Of a stretch of DNA of 23,071 nucleotides, positions 1 to 7,289 are shown one piece after another; within the stretch, counting starts at the first letter, position 1, and each line of letters starts with the position of its first letter. The position numbers were made by a program, and so were the translations under genes. Below the pieces are notes generated by a model. That model was not told the origin of the DNA and ran no database searches. It was given only the letters and a program-made list of their open reading frames with translations. The stretch spans positions 1 to 23,071 of IMG/VR virus record IMGVR_UViG_3300044825_002541, one strand, 5' to 3'. Source of the stretch: a virus.

Positions 1-2041
1 TTTGATTGTAGATTGATTCGCCTACGGATGAGAGCTCACTCAAACGAATATTGTCACGAATCTTGTCCTTTACAACCTTAGCTTCAGACTCATGTATCTT
101 ATAGCCTTTTTCCAAAAGCTCATTATAGCGCTGGCGGAACTCCAATTCCACCTGACGATCCTCGCCACTTAGGCCCGCTAGGAATGCATTGTCGTTCAAA
201 GATCTGTACATCTTATCACGGGATTCACTAGCCGCAATGATAAGACTTATTTGCTCTGTTATAACCTTATTATAAGATTTAGCAGATGCATTCTCTTCCC
301 CAAGCATTTCCCGCATGAAGGGCTGCTTATCTAGCAAATCGTCACGGGCTCTTGACAATGCCTCAGTACTAAGCTTACCCTGTTTCATCAGAATATCAAG
401 GTTAGCCCACTCCTGAACAAAATCTGGATTTAACCCTTGGGACCGAGCGTAAGTGGCATCTAGCTTTTTCTGGAACGGGTCTGCCTTACCTTTACCACCC
501 AATACATCCGTCAACTTGGCCGAATCAGGCGATAGTATTTGACCCGTCTTTGAAAGCCATTGAGCAGCATTAGCCCTATCAGCATCAGTCTTGAATCTAG
601 AATCACCCAAAATGCTAGCCAATTTTGAGGCCATCTCTTGGTTCAGATTTTCAGGCTTCATAAGACCCGAAACACTGCGCAGATTTTTTAGACCATTAAA
701 CTGCTGCAGTAATGGCATGATCATCTGCCATTTGACTTTAGATTGCTCTGCAGATAGTGCTTCAGCCTGTTGGCGGGCCTTAAGGTCGGCCTCCATGCGT
801 TTAACCTCGTCGTCCAGACTGGATCCCATTTTGGATCCAGCATAGGCTCCGCCAACAGCGCCCAGTGTTCCGGCTGCCGCAGCGCCCCACGGCCCTGCAA
901 CAGCCCCGCCTGCCAAAGCTCCGCCCACGGCGCCTACTATAGCACCAAATTTGGCCGAGTTATTTATGACCCAAGTCATGGCATCAGCTAGCTTTGATAT
1001 AACCGTAACCACCATATCGACGCCTTTAGAAAAGGTGTCGAAGCCATTACGTATATCGTCGGCAGTAAGATTAGCTATGAAAGAGCTTACCCGCTCTGCC
1101 ACATTCTTAATCAGATCTGCGAATCGTGAGATCACATATGGATCTGATAACTTCTTTCTAAGTTCATCAAAGACACCTACAATAGCCTGACCAGCCCCAG
1201 AATCTAATACCTCTTTGACAAAATCTACCCATACATTAGTTAACCTATTCATGGATGCTGAGACACTTTGCGAGGCTTTCTCAGCAGAATCCGCAAAGGT
1301 TCTTATCAATGCATCGCCAAATATAGGCAGGAACTTGTCAGAAACTACTATTCCCTTACGGATGGCCTTTTCAAGCTCTTCTGGAATAGTGTTCAACGCC
1401 TTAGCGGCAATCTGTATCACTCCAGGAAGTTTTTCGCCCAACTGCCTGCGAAGTTCTTCCATAGACACGATACCTTTGGATGCAATCTGGGTAATTGCAT
1501 AGAACATCAGTTGTGTATCTTGATTGGAAGAATGCAGCGTTCTGGCGGCCATAGCCACGCCCAGAAATGCCCTATTAGCTATATCCAGCTTTTCAGATCC
1601 CTCTGGAATCGCTGCAACAAGTTTGGCATAGTTACCGGTCAGGGCATCAAACTGAACACCTAATTGGTCGGCAGTTTTACGCAGGAAGATGTAAGAGTTT
1701 GCGGCCTCTGCGCTACTCTTAGTACTTACTGACATAATGGCATTGAAGCCTTGGAGCTTATCCAGCTCATTCAGCAGCGAATTAAATACCAGCGTTATTG
1801 CGCCGGATACATTTCGCAACACATTTAGCAATGTGTTAGCAAGGCTTGACAGGCGCTGAAAAGCCCCGCCAATGCCTTGCTGGATATTCTGGCCATAAGC
1901 AATGGCCGCACGGCTACCTTGTTGAAGGGTATTTGTAAGCGAATTAAATGCGCCTTGCGCAGTATTTATCGCTGCCGCTAGATTGTTAAACGCCCCTACC
2001 GCCTGACTGGTCTGCGCGTTGACTTGTAGATTTGTTGCCAC
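1..2041 (-). CDS. Tail tape measure protein, N-terminal part (runs off the window)
   Basis: The tape measure protein sets tail length, occupies the tail tube lumen and helps DNA enter the host. About 680 codons are visible, starting at a GTG (2041-2039) directly after an in-frame TAA, and the frame stays open to base 1. Residues about 60-185 match the tape measure N-terminal domain pattern (TIGR02675-like), with FNAIMSVSTKS, LGVQFDALTGNYAKL, LFLGVAMAARTL-like and MEELRRQLGEKLPG segments. Residues about 364-400 form a glycine/alanine-rich zipper (GAIVGAVGGALAGG, AGTLGAVGGAYAGS), which is typical of membrane-inserting segments. The following region is charged and helical. The gene overlaps the 3' end of the frameshifted chaperone G-T by 56 nt, the usual arrangement in siphoviruses. 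The C-terminus lies outside the window. Identification is secure. Confidence 0.95.
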   Translation of the reverse strand, partial: MATNLQVNAQTSQAVGAFNNLAAAINTAQGAFNSLTNTLQQGSRAAIAYGQNIQQGIGGAFQRLSSLANTLLNVLRNVSGAITLVFNSLLNELDKLQGFNAIMSVSTKSSAEAANSYIFLRKTADQLGVQFDALTGNYAKLVAAIPEGSEKLDIANRAFLGVAMAARTLHSSNQDTQLMFYAITQIASKGIVSMEELRRQLGEKLPGVIQIAAKALNTIPEELEKAIRKGIVVSDKFLPIFGDALIRTFADSAEKASQSVSASMNRLTNVWVDFVKEVLDSGAGQAIVGVFDELRKKLSDPYVISRFADLIKNVAERVSSFIANLTADDIRNGFDTFSKGVDMVVTVISKLADAMTWVINNSAKFGAIVGAVGGALAGGAVAGPWGAAAAGTLGAVGGAYAGSKMGSSLDDEVKRMEADLKARQQAEALSAEQSKVKWQMIMPLLQQFNGLKNLRSVSGLMKPENLNQEMASKLASILGDSRFKTDADRANAAQWLSKTGQILSPDSAKLTDVLGGKGKADPFQKKLDATYARSQGLNPDFVQEWANLDILMKQGKLSTEALSRARDDLLDKQPFMREMLGEENASAKSYNKVITEQISLIIAASESRDKMYRSLNDNAFLAGLSGEDRQVELEFRQRYNELLEKGYKIHESEAKVVKDKIRDNIRLSELSSVGESIYNQ

Positions 2042-2737
2042 TTAGTTCTCTTTTGGTTTGATCCATCAAACCTAGTAAATCAACAAATACGTCCATTGGT
2101 ACAGACGGATGTCCGAACAACTGAACGTATGCCACAATCTCCGATAGTTGGATTGGCTCTGCGGCGAATCCTATTGACCGGCGCGCATCTAGGGATTGAA
2201 ATGCGTCAACAATTTCCTTGGTTACTGGATAGAGTATTGGAGCATTGGTGAGAGCCTGCGGAGGATCCAGTCCTGCGGCTAGATTAGCTGACTCTATCTC
2301 CTTCAGCTTATCTAACTTGGAGCCCCATTCGGAGCTCCAAGTAACCCAATGCTTTAGCTGTTTCCCAGTTCAGCCACCTGCTCATCGCGATAGTGACCAA
2401 TATTGGTGGCAAAATCGCTGACGAAATCGCGAAACTCCACATTAGCCAGCAATGCCGTATTCGCGGCTTTAGTGCTAAAGGGCACGTCTTCGCCGGATTT
2501 GGTTTTAACATCCTTCCAATCCATCAAAATACCTTCAGACATGGCCTGGCAAAGGATGGATTTATTAACCGCCGGATCGAGACGACCCTCTGTAATCTTC
2601 CGCATGTGAGGCTGCTGAAGACGTGCAAGAGCTCGCTGGAATTTCAGGTTGGAAATATGGGCGATCTTGAATTTGGAATCGTCGAATTCGGTCCAAACCC
2701 CATCGTCCACTGTGGAAAGGTCAGCATCGATAATCAT
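1986..2737 (-). CDS. Tail assembly chaperone G-T-like fusion made by -1 frameshift
   Basis: A -1 slip on the heptamer GGGAAAC (plus-strand 2360-2366, zero-frame GGA AAC) moves ribosomes into a frame that stays open to a TAA at 1988-1986. The extension begins QLKHWVTWSSEWGSKLDK and ends SQRADQSGGRGV, about 124 residues, giving a fusion of about 250. The extension has no good independent start and exactly fills the gap between the short form and the tape measure gene, overlapping the latter by 56 nt. By analogy with lambda gpGT the extension would bind the tail tube protein while the shared N-terminal part binds the tape measure. I translated the -1 frame by hand and found it open throughout. 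Confidence 0.85.
2315..2366 (-). promoter_or_regulatory. -1 ribosomal frameshift signal (GGGAAAC plus hairpin)
   Basis: The slippery heptamer G GGA AAC lies at 2366-2360 in the correct phase. Seventeen nucleotides downstream is a 12-bp stem (ACTTGGAGCTCC at 2342-2331 pairing with GGGGCTCCAAGT at 2326-2315, one G-U pair) closed by a GAAU loop. The lambda site is GGGAAAG, so the heptamer class matches known tail chaperone recoding sites. The spacer is longer than the usual 5-9 nt, so the stem may act as part of a larger fold. Confidence 0.85.
2354..2737 (-). CDS. Tail assembly chaperone G-like (short form)
   Basis: This 127-residue protein begins MIIDADLSTVDDGVW and follows the tail tube gene by 17 nt, with an AAGGAAA-type ribosome site. 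Its place between tube and tape measure, its length and the slippery heptamer seven codons from its end identify it as the short form of the tail assembly chaperone, functionally equivalent to lambda gpG. Such proteins coat the tape measure and recruit tube subunits during assembly, and they are absent from the virion. The C-terminal part is acidic and helical (FRDFVSDFATNIGHYRDEQVAELGNS, ending at TAA 2356-2354). Sequence similarity to lambda is not evident; the assignment rests on synteny and the recoding site. Confidence 0.85.
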   Translation of the reverse strand: MIIDADLSTVDDGVWTEFDDSKFKIAHISNLKFQRALARLQQPHMRKITEGRLDPAVNKSILCQAMSEGILMDWKDVKTKSGEDVPFSTKAANTALLANVEFRDFVSDFATNIGHYRDEQVAELGNS

Positions 2738-2754
2738 AATTATGGTTTCCTTGA

Positions 2755-3693
2755 TTAGACTGGATCTGCGATCAGTTTGATGACATTCGTCGCCGTTGCA
2801 TCATACAGAGCGCGCCACTTGCCGGACAGCATGACGTCGGTGTTCTTGCCGCCCGCAACCACGGTCCCCGCCTCGAACTTGCAACGAGGCAGCGTAACCA
2901 GGTACTTGTTGCCATCGATATCCACCAAATCGAAGGCTATGTCAAAAGTAGTACCGGCAATGTATGCCGCATACTGGTCACCATCATTAAAGTAGAACTC
3001 GATATCGCCAGTAACTTCAAGGGTACCGAGTTTGATGTCCTTAGGTCCCACAGAACCTATACACATTGTTGCCCGCAAGTTATTCTTGATCATCAAGGAC
3101 AACGAGCTAATGCAACCAGTATATGGCACACCACCGAGCGTCAGATTCTGCACGTTGGCCACCGCATTCATGGGCGTAGTGGATGGTGCAGCAGGAGTCG
3201 TAGCGCCTGAGAACTGTGTGGTTGACGGCGTGCAACCGACGGATAGGAAATTGAAGGATCCTTCGACAATCTTCCCCAATTCCATTTTAAGACTCAGGCT
3301 CTCAATGACACAACCCTTAAAGTTATGGAATTGAGGAGTGCTCAAATCAGGGAAATGCTTTTGAATGGTAAAAGACGATCGTGTAGTACCATTAGTCAGC
3401 TCTTCTTGATCACCTATACCGGCCGTCCAGGCGGAGCAGAATAGTGCCGCAAGGAAATCCTTATAACTACCGTACGACAATTCGATATTGATGTCGCCAG
3501 CACCTTGAACGGATGTTTGCACCAGATCTTGCTGGGTACGATCAGGGCGAATCTCGTTCGAGGTTGTATTCTCGATGTTATGATTCAGGGATTCGCCAGT
3601 AAAGCGGATTTGCTTCAACGCTGGCGAGCTGGGCGTCACGCCAAAGGTAGTCTCTTTAACAGCACGGAGTGCGACCAGGTCTGCAGATGACAT
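2755..3693 (-). CDS. Major tail tube protein
   Basis: This 312-residue protein (start MSSADLVALRAVKETTFG, GAGG ribosome site) has the organisation of siphovirus tail tube proteins. The N-terminal stretch with TTFGVTP and LKQIRFTGESL is typical of the phage tail tube protein families (TTP_3/PF18906-like). The rest is rich in beta strands and Thr/Gly, with no membrane segments. It would polymerise into hexameric rings around the tape measure. It lies directly downstream of the tail terminator gene and directly upstream of the chaperone, the standard order. The exact Pfam family is a judgement from sequence style; the role is well supported by position and length. Confidence 0.88.
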   Translation of the reverse strand: MSSADLVALRAVKETTFGVTPSSPALKQIRFTGESLNHNIENTTSNEIRPDRTQQDLVQTSVQGAGDINIELSYGSYKDFLAALFCSAWTAGIGDQEELTNGTTRSSFTIQKHFPDLSTPQFHNFKGCVIESLSLKMELGKIVEGSFNFLSVGCTPSTTQFSGATTPAAPSTTPMNAVANVQNLTLGGVPYTGCISSLSLMIKNNLRATMCIGSVGPKDIKLGTLEVTGDIEFYFNDGDQYAAYIAGTTFDIAFDLVDIDGNKYLVTLPRCKFEAGTVVAGGKNTDVMLSGKWRALYDATATNVIKLIADPV

Positions 3694-3695
3694 GA

Positions 3696-4109
3696 TTAAA
3701 TCCTCAAATCATAGTAAAATGGGCAAGACACAATTGATTGAACCCAGCCATTAGCTTCCTTGTTATCGGCCGATAATGATGGGGTAGTCATTTGAATCTT
3801 AGGATCGACTGCTGGAGCAATCGGATTAATGACAACAGAGTCCACTAACTGTGCAGCTACAGCAGCCAATTCTAATCGTCTTTGAGAACCTGTACCAGGC
3901 TTGGTAAACACCGTTAGAAACAGTATACCTGTTTGACGAATGCACCCACGAGCAATAGATCTCGGAATGCCTTCACCGAATGCCACATGGCATCTTAGAT
4001 ATTCTGTATACAGTTCGCTATTGAATGCTACATTGTCGTATTGGACTGTACCGGACCAATTATCCTGAATGTAATTCTCTATAGCGGCCTGGGCTACATC
4101 GTATTTCAT
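3696..4109 (-). CDS. Tail terminator / tail completion protein
   Basis: This 137-residue protein (MKYDVAQAAIENYIQDNW) starts inside the preceding gene through an ATGA overlap (4106-4109), so it is probably translationally coupled. It is followed after 2 nt by the tail tube gene. Small proteins of 130-150 residues at this position, with an N-terminal helix followed by a beta-rich body (GILFLTVFTKPGTG, SIVSCPFYYDLRI), correspond to tail terminators (lambda gpU-like, DUF4128-like). These cap the finished tail tube and join it to the neck. No catalytic motifs are present. The function is inferred from synteny and general fold pattern. Confidence 0.72.
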   Translation of the reverse strand: MKYDVAQAAIENYIQDNWSGTVQYDNVAFNSELYTEYLRCHVAFGEGIPRSIARGCIRQTGILFLTVFTKPGTGSQRRLELAAVAAQLVDSVVINPIAPAVDPKIQMTTPSLSADNKEANGWVQSIVSCPFYYDLRI

Positions 4110-4480
4110 CGCAATGTGACGGATGCAACAGCTAAACCTAGGACGCCGAATGGCGCTTGTGACGAGCTACCATTCTCCAATAATTCAGCATAAGGCTGAT
4201 TATTAGAAATGATAACTGTATAACCGAGTTTGAAACCTTTAGGCCAGCGAAAGTACGCACCCCGAATAGGTGCCTCAGGTACGTAACCTTTAGTTACGTC
4301 TTCTCTAGGTTCGTTGAAGGACACCCTCCAACTAGCCCTGAATGCACCTGTCAGTACTGGAGATAATTTAACTGCAGTGCGGAATATCGCACCCATTACC
4401 TCTTTAACATGCTCTTCCGCCAAATCGTCTAGATCCGATTTCGTAGGCCATCCAGACGATTTGGTAGAAAATGATATCAT
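4106..4480 (-). CDS. HK97 gp10-like neck / tail joining protein
   Basis: This 124-residue protein has the features of the HK97 gp10 family. A helical N-terminal region (LDDLAEEHVKEVMGAIFRTAVKLSPVLTGAFRASWRV) contains the characteristic SPV-x-TGAFRxSW signature. It is followed by a beta segment ending in NNQPYAELLENGSSSQAPFGV. The signature TG-x-x-R-x-S and the Y-x-x-x-L-E-x-G motif are both visible. These proteins act at the head-tail connection or in tail completion. The start ATG overlaps the preceding gene's TGA by 4 bases, and the end overlaps the next start in the same way, showing tight coupling in the neck gene cluster. Confidence 0.85.
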   Translation of the reverse strand: MISFSTKSSGWPTKSDLDDLAEEHVKEVMGAIFRTAVKLSPVLTGAFRASWRVSFNEPREDVTKGYVPEAPIRGAYFRWPKGFKLGYTVIISNNQPYAELLENGSSSQAPFGVLGLAVASVTLR

Positions 4481-4854
4481 AGTCGCAATTGAATCTGTGA
4501 CAATGCAACAGTGTTTCCGGCCATTACTCGATCATTCCTAATGACTCGGTAATCCTTAACGCCCAATTTATCAATATCGCCGCGAATTATGTCATTAGTA
4601 TCCGGAATAGGCTGACCCGATTCTGGAAAAATGATTACCTTATGATCAGAGGCCCTGATACGATCTCCATCAATCTCTTTTGATGTAAACTGATCATGAA
4701 CGATCATTACATCAAATTCAGTCTCTGTTGATGATGGCGTAGTTCCAGGGACATGCACAGGCATAGTCCTCTGAATTAATACACAAGGTACAGCAAGATC
4801 TTGAGCCGCTAATTTAGCAGCCGCAACAGCTTGCAATACAACTTGCTTAAGCAC
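4477..4854 (-). CDS. Head closure / head-tail connector protein
   Basis: This 125-residue protein starts at GTG (4854-4852), 8 nt before the end of the adaptor gene. No ATG is available for the first 30 codons, so GTG is the only reasonable start. The sequence is mainly beta (PCVLIQRTMPVHVPG, FDVMIVHDQFTSKEIDGDRI, HKVIIFPESG, LGVKDYRVIRNDRVMAGNTV), consistent with an SPP1 gp16/HK97-type head closure or stopper fold that seals packaged heads before tail attachment. The call rests on order: adaptor, closure, gp10-like, terminator, tube. I see no diagnostic motif. Confidence 0.65.
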   Translation of the reverse strand: MLKQVVLQAVAAAKLAAQDLAVPCVLIQRTMPVHVPGTTPSSTETEFDVMIVHDQFTSKEIDGDRIRASDHKVIIFPESGQPIPDTNDIIRGDIDKLGVKDYRVIRNDRVMAGNTVALSQIQLRL

Positions 4855-5395
4855 GATAAGTACGAGCGACCTTCAACTGCTTAGCACCTGGCAATTGAGG
4901 GTTTGACATTGAGCCTAAATCGCGCAACAGCATTGCTACGATATCAGGAAAGTATTTTTCTGCGGATCCACCTACTTGCTCACTGAAATCAATATTGATT
5001 GGGCCGACCTTAATGGAATCAAATGCAGCGTTCTGACCTACAGCAACCAGTCCATTATTGGTCATGGACCAAATAGCCATTTCGCAGGTGGCATCCTTAA
5101 CGCTTTGCGGCACTATAGTCACGTCCAGCATGTAGGAGTCAACCCACACATCGTATCGTGGCCAATCAAGCTTCTGATCTCTGGAATACTTAAGACCTCG
5201 CCAATCACAAGAATTATCGATTGACCTCGTAGCATTTACCAGGTACATCGATTTCTGATCGGATGTAAGGGCGGCCCATGCAGTTAGGACTGTAGAATCA
5301 GGCACTCGCGTAGTGACGTAATCAAGCATCTCCGCCAAACTCACATAAGAGTTGGCGGAGATGCTGAACGGATCGTTGTCTACAACGAGTGCCAT
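4847..5395 (-). CDS. Head-tail adaptor, DnaT-like ssDNA-binding family name
   Basis: This 182-residue protein begins MALVVDNDPFSISANSYVSLAEMLDYVTTR and contains SMYLVNATRSIDNSCDWRGLKY and LDWPRYDVWVDSYMLD. The pattern SYVSLAEAxxY, then a TRxID-x-x-xWxG motif, then LxWPR, is that of the phage family named putative DnaT-like ssDNA-binding protein (PF20557). That name is historical. Directly downstream of the major capsid gene these proteins act structurally as head-tail adaptors on the portal (HK97 gp6 role). It ends KVARTYRA and overlaps the following GTG start. The family assignment is strong; the adaptor role is inferred from position. Confidence 0.82.
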   Translation of the reverse strand: MALVVDNDPFSISANSYVSLAEMLDYVTTRVPDSTVLTAWAALTSDQKSMYLVNATRSIDNSCDWRGLKYSRDQKLDWPRYDVWVDSYMLDVTIVPQSVKDATCEMAIWSMTNNGLVAVGQNAAFDSIKVGPINIDFSEQVGGSAEKYFPDIVAMLLRDLGSMSNPQLPGAKQLKVARTYRA

Positions 5396-5408
5396 GATTC
5401 AGGCCTAA

Positions 5409-6338
5409 TTAGCCCTTAACCTTGACATCGTTCAGCTTGGCCACACCGAGCTCACTGAAGATGGCCATAGAGGCATAGAAGCGCAGGCGATCGATGATGT
5501 CGTTGGTCGTTTCGGATTCACCGACGTGAGACACAAAGATGCCGGACTGAATGGCACTGGTCAGCCCTGCAATGCCAACCTTGCGGCTACCGTCGTCGAA
5601 GCAGCCGAGGTAGATGTCGGTAGTCTGGGTGGACGTACCAGCAACCGGGATCCAATCATTGCGGAACATCGGAATGCCGCGATAAACCGGAATCTGATCA
5701 CCGTTCGGCATCGTGATGACCTCACCGATACCCGCGCCGCCCAGGGTTCGCAAGACGCTTGCGTGCTTGCGGAGAGCCACATCAGGAGCCATGATGAAAT
5801 CAACATGACCGTCCTTGCCGGTAACCTTACTGATGACTTCGTCCAGCAGATCCAGGCTGTAATTGGCCGAAGCGGCCTCAACAGTTTGAGCGGCCGGCAC
5901 GAGCTTCTGAAGGCCGTCGAATTCCAGAGAATCGCTGCTGGAATCGCCCAGAATCAATTGACGCTGATATTCGCGGCCCAAACCCTTGGCCTTGGATGCG
6001 ATCTGAACGCCGGATTGGCTGTTCTGAGTCCCCATCGTAGTTTCGATGAAGTGGTCAACCATCGCGTCACCGATCAACGCCTTAAGAGGGGTCGTGACCG
6101 GGGTGAAGGTTGCGGGCGTCTTAGCGCCGGCGGGGATGGTATTGGAGCCACCACCGATGCCGATCGGGGCCACGCCACCAATTGCGTTCTCACGAGTATA
6201 GAGCAACGCATTGCCGACGATCTGATCGAACGGCAGGAAATTGTACATCTGATTGACGGTGACGATCGATTCGATCACGCCGGCGATCAGCGGGTTCTGT
6301 TGAATCTTGGCCGATTCGACCAGGGAAAGAGATGCCAT
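5409..6338 (-). CDS. Major capsid protein
   Basis: The start is ATG 6338-6336 with GGAG seven bases upstream; an in-frame extension to 6413 lacks a ribosome site and is rejected. The 309-residue product (MASLSLVESAKIQQNPLIAG) has the shape of an HK97-fold capsid protein. The N-arm leads into an extended segment (FDQIVGNALLYTRENAIGG). The core holds a helix-rich P domain (DLLDEVISKVTG, VDFIMAPDVALRKHASVLRTLGG), then MPNGDQIPVYRGIPMFRNDW, a segment seen in many phage capsid proteins. It follows the scaffold-like gene and precedes the adaptor. A 208-bp structured leader with its own promoter lies upstream, which would allow strong independent expression. Confidence 0.9.
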   Translation of the reverse strand: MASLSLVESAKIQQNPLIAGVIESIVTVNQMYNFLPFDQIVGNALLYTRENAIGGVAPIGIGGGSNTIPAGAKTPATFTPVTTPLKALIGDAMVDHFIETTMGTQNSQSGVQIASKAKGLGREYQRQLILGDSSSDSLEFDGLQKLVPAAQTVEAASANYSLDLLDEVISKVTGKDGHVDFIMAPDVALRKHASVLRTLGGAGIGEVITMPNGDQIPVYRGIPMFRNDWIPVAGTSTQTTDIYLGCFDDGSRKVGIAGLTSAIQSGIFVSHVGESETTNDIIDRLRFYASMAIFSELGVAKLNDVKVKG

Positions 6339-6388
6339 GATTAAACTCCAGTGGGAATTGAGATTGTCAACGTTCTGCGTTAACCTAC

Positions 6389-6539
6389 CCCTCCACCGGA
6401 GGGTCCTACGCATTTCATACAGGCTACCAGCCTGTATGAAATGGTTTAGAGATTCTGAAGCGCTAGGACCCCGAGGCTTCAGATTAGTACAAATTATAAC
6501 TTGCCAGCTTTAATTTGTACACTCCTTTGATCAAGGAGT
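6389..6539 (-). other. Highly structured capsid-gene leader (five dyads, possible pseudoknot)
   Basis: The gap between the scaffold-like and capsid genes contains several perfect inverted repeats. These are CCCTCC/GGAGGG (6389-6403), a 15-bp stem with 3-nt loop (6411-6425 with 6429-6443), TCTGAAGC/GCTTCAGA (6454-6461 with 6476-6483), GTACAAATTA/TAATTTGTAC, and ACTCCTT/AAGGAGT (6521-6527 with 6533-6539). In addition GGGTCCTA (6401-6408) pairs with TAGGACCC (6464-6471), which lies in the loop of the third stem; this is pseudoknot topology. No stem is followed by a U-run on the coding strand, so these look like leader or processing/stability structures rather than terminators. Confidence 0.6.
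6493..6531 (-). promoter_or_regulatory. Promoter P1 for the capsid gene (ATCAAA / TGTACA / TATAAT)
   Basis: On the minus strand, ATCAAA (6531-6526) is followed after 4 bp by TGTACA (6521-6516), then a 17-bp spacer and a perfect TATAAT (6498-6493). The -35 and -10 partly coincide with the arms of the dyad GTACAAATTA/TAATTTGTAC (6487-6496, 6511-6520). The architecture matches the other seven sites described in this window, so this is probably a real promoter giving extra transcripts of capsid and downstream genes. Confidence 0.75.
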
Positions 6540-6546
6540 TTTTGGA

Positions 6547-7275
6547 TCAAGCGCCTGGCAAATTGGCCATTGTCGAGTCACGGGCCGCGAGACCAGCATT
6601 GATTTTATCGACCGGAGACAATTTACTGAAGTCCTTGACACCAGAATTACTACCGCCGCCCGCACCGGAGCCTGTGGAGCCTTGGAACAAGTGGCCAGCG
6701 CCTGTGCGAAGGTTCACCAACCATTCTTCCACGGACATGGGTGTCTTGCCATCTTTACCATAGATCACCTGACCATCTGGACCCTTAGGTGTCGGCACTC
6801 CGTCCACGACAGTATAGACTGTTTTAGCTCGAAGCACAACATCCTCTACGGCGGACGGTACCACACCATTCTTGATGGCGGCAGTCTTCACAACATTATC
6901 AATCAGTAGAACTTCCAGTTGCCGGTTAGCAATGGCTAACTTCTGGTCACGTTCCGACAATTGGCCGTCATAGGTGGCTTTCATAGTCTTAACCCGTAGG
7001 TCGACCACTTCAGCCACCTTACCTTCCTTGATAAGTTTGCCCTCCTCAATTTCTTGCTGAATAGCCAGAAGCTCCGCGTGTTTGGCAGGGTCAATACCCT
7101 TAAAGCGATCGATTTGTCGCTGCAACTCGATATTGTTATTGCGGAATTCGTCGACGCGCTCCTTAGGAACAACGCCGTCAACATCCAGGAAGTACTTACC
7201 ATCTCGTGCAACGTATAGCCCACGTGAAGCTTCCGGCACGTCTTCCAGCTTGTCAACTTGATACTTGAGTCCCAT
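6547..7275 (-). CDS. Capsid scaffolding-like protein
   Basis: This 242-residue protein lies between portal and major capsid genes, the usual place for a scaffold or head-assembly chaperone. Residues about 40-130 are charged and strongly helical with coiled-coil character (VPKERVDEFRNNNIELQRQIDRFKG, AELLAIQQEIEEGKLIKEGK, LSERDQKLAIANRQLEVLL). A Gly/Ser linker (GSTGSGAGGGSNSG) precedes a short C-terminal segment, DFSKLSPVDKINAGLAARD, which could be the capsid-binding helix-loop. No protease catalytic motif is seen. Start ATG 7275-7273 follows the portal stop by 14 nt. It would direct procapsid assembly and then leave. The function comes from position and composition. Confidence 0.75.
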   Translation of the reverse strand: MGLKYQVDKLEDVPEASRGLYVARDGKYFLDVDGVVPKERVDEFRNNNIELQRQIDRFKGIDPAKHAELLAIQQEIEEGKLIKEGKVAEVVDLRVKTMKATYDGQLSERDQKLAIANRQLEVLLIDNVVKTAAIKNGVVPSAVEDVVLRAKTVYTVVDGVPTPKGPDGQVIYGKDGKTPMSVEEWLVNLRTGAGHLFQGSTGSGAGGGSNSGVKDFSKLSPVDKINAGLAARDSTMANLPGA

Positions 7276-7289
7276 GATAAGGCTTTCTA

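Noticed and set aside
5526-6344. Long plus-strand open frame of 272 codons opposite the capsid gene
   Set aside because: It lies entirely antisense to the well-supported capsid gene, has no ribosome site and its residue pattern is the complement of capsid codons.
6521-6543. ACTCCTT/AAGGAGT hairpin followed by TTTTT, resembling a plus-strand terminator
   Set aside because: No plus-strand gene exists nearby to need it, and the dyad is better explained by overlap with promoter P1.
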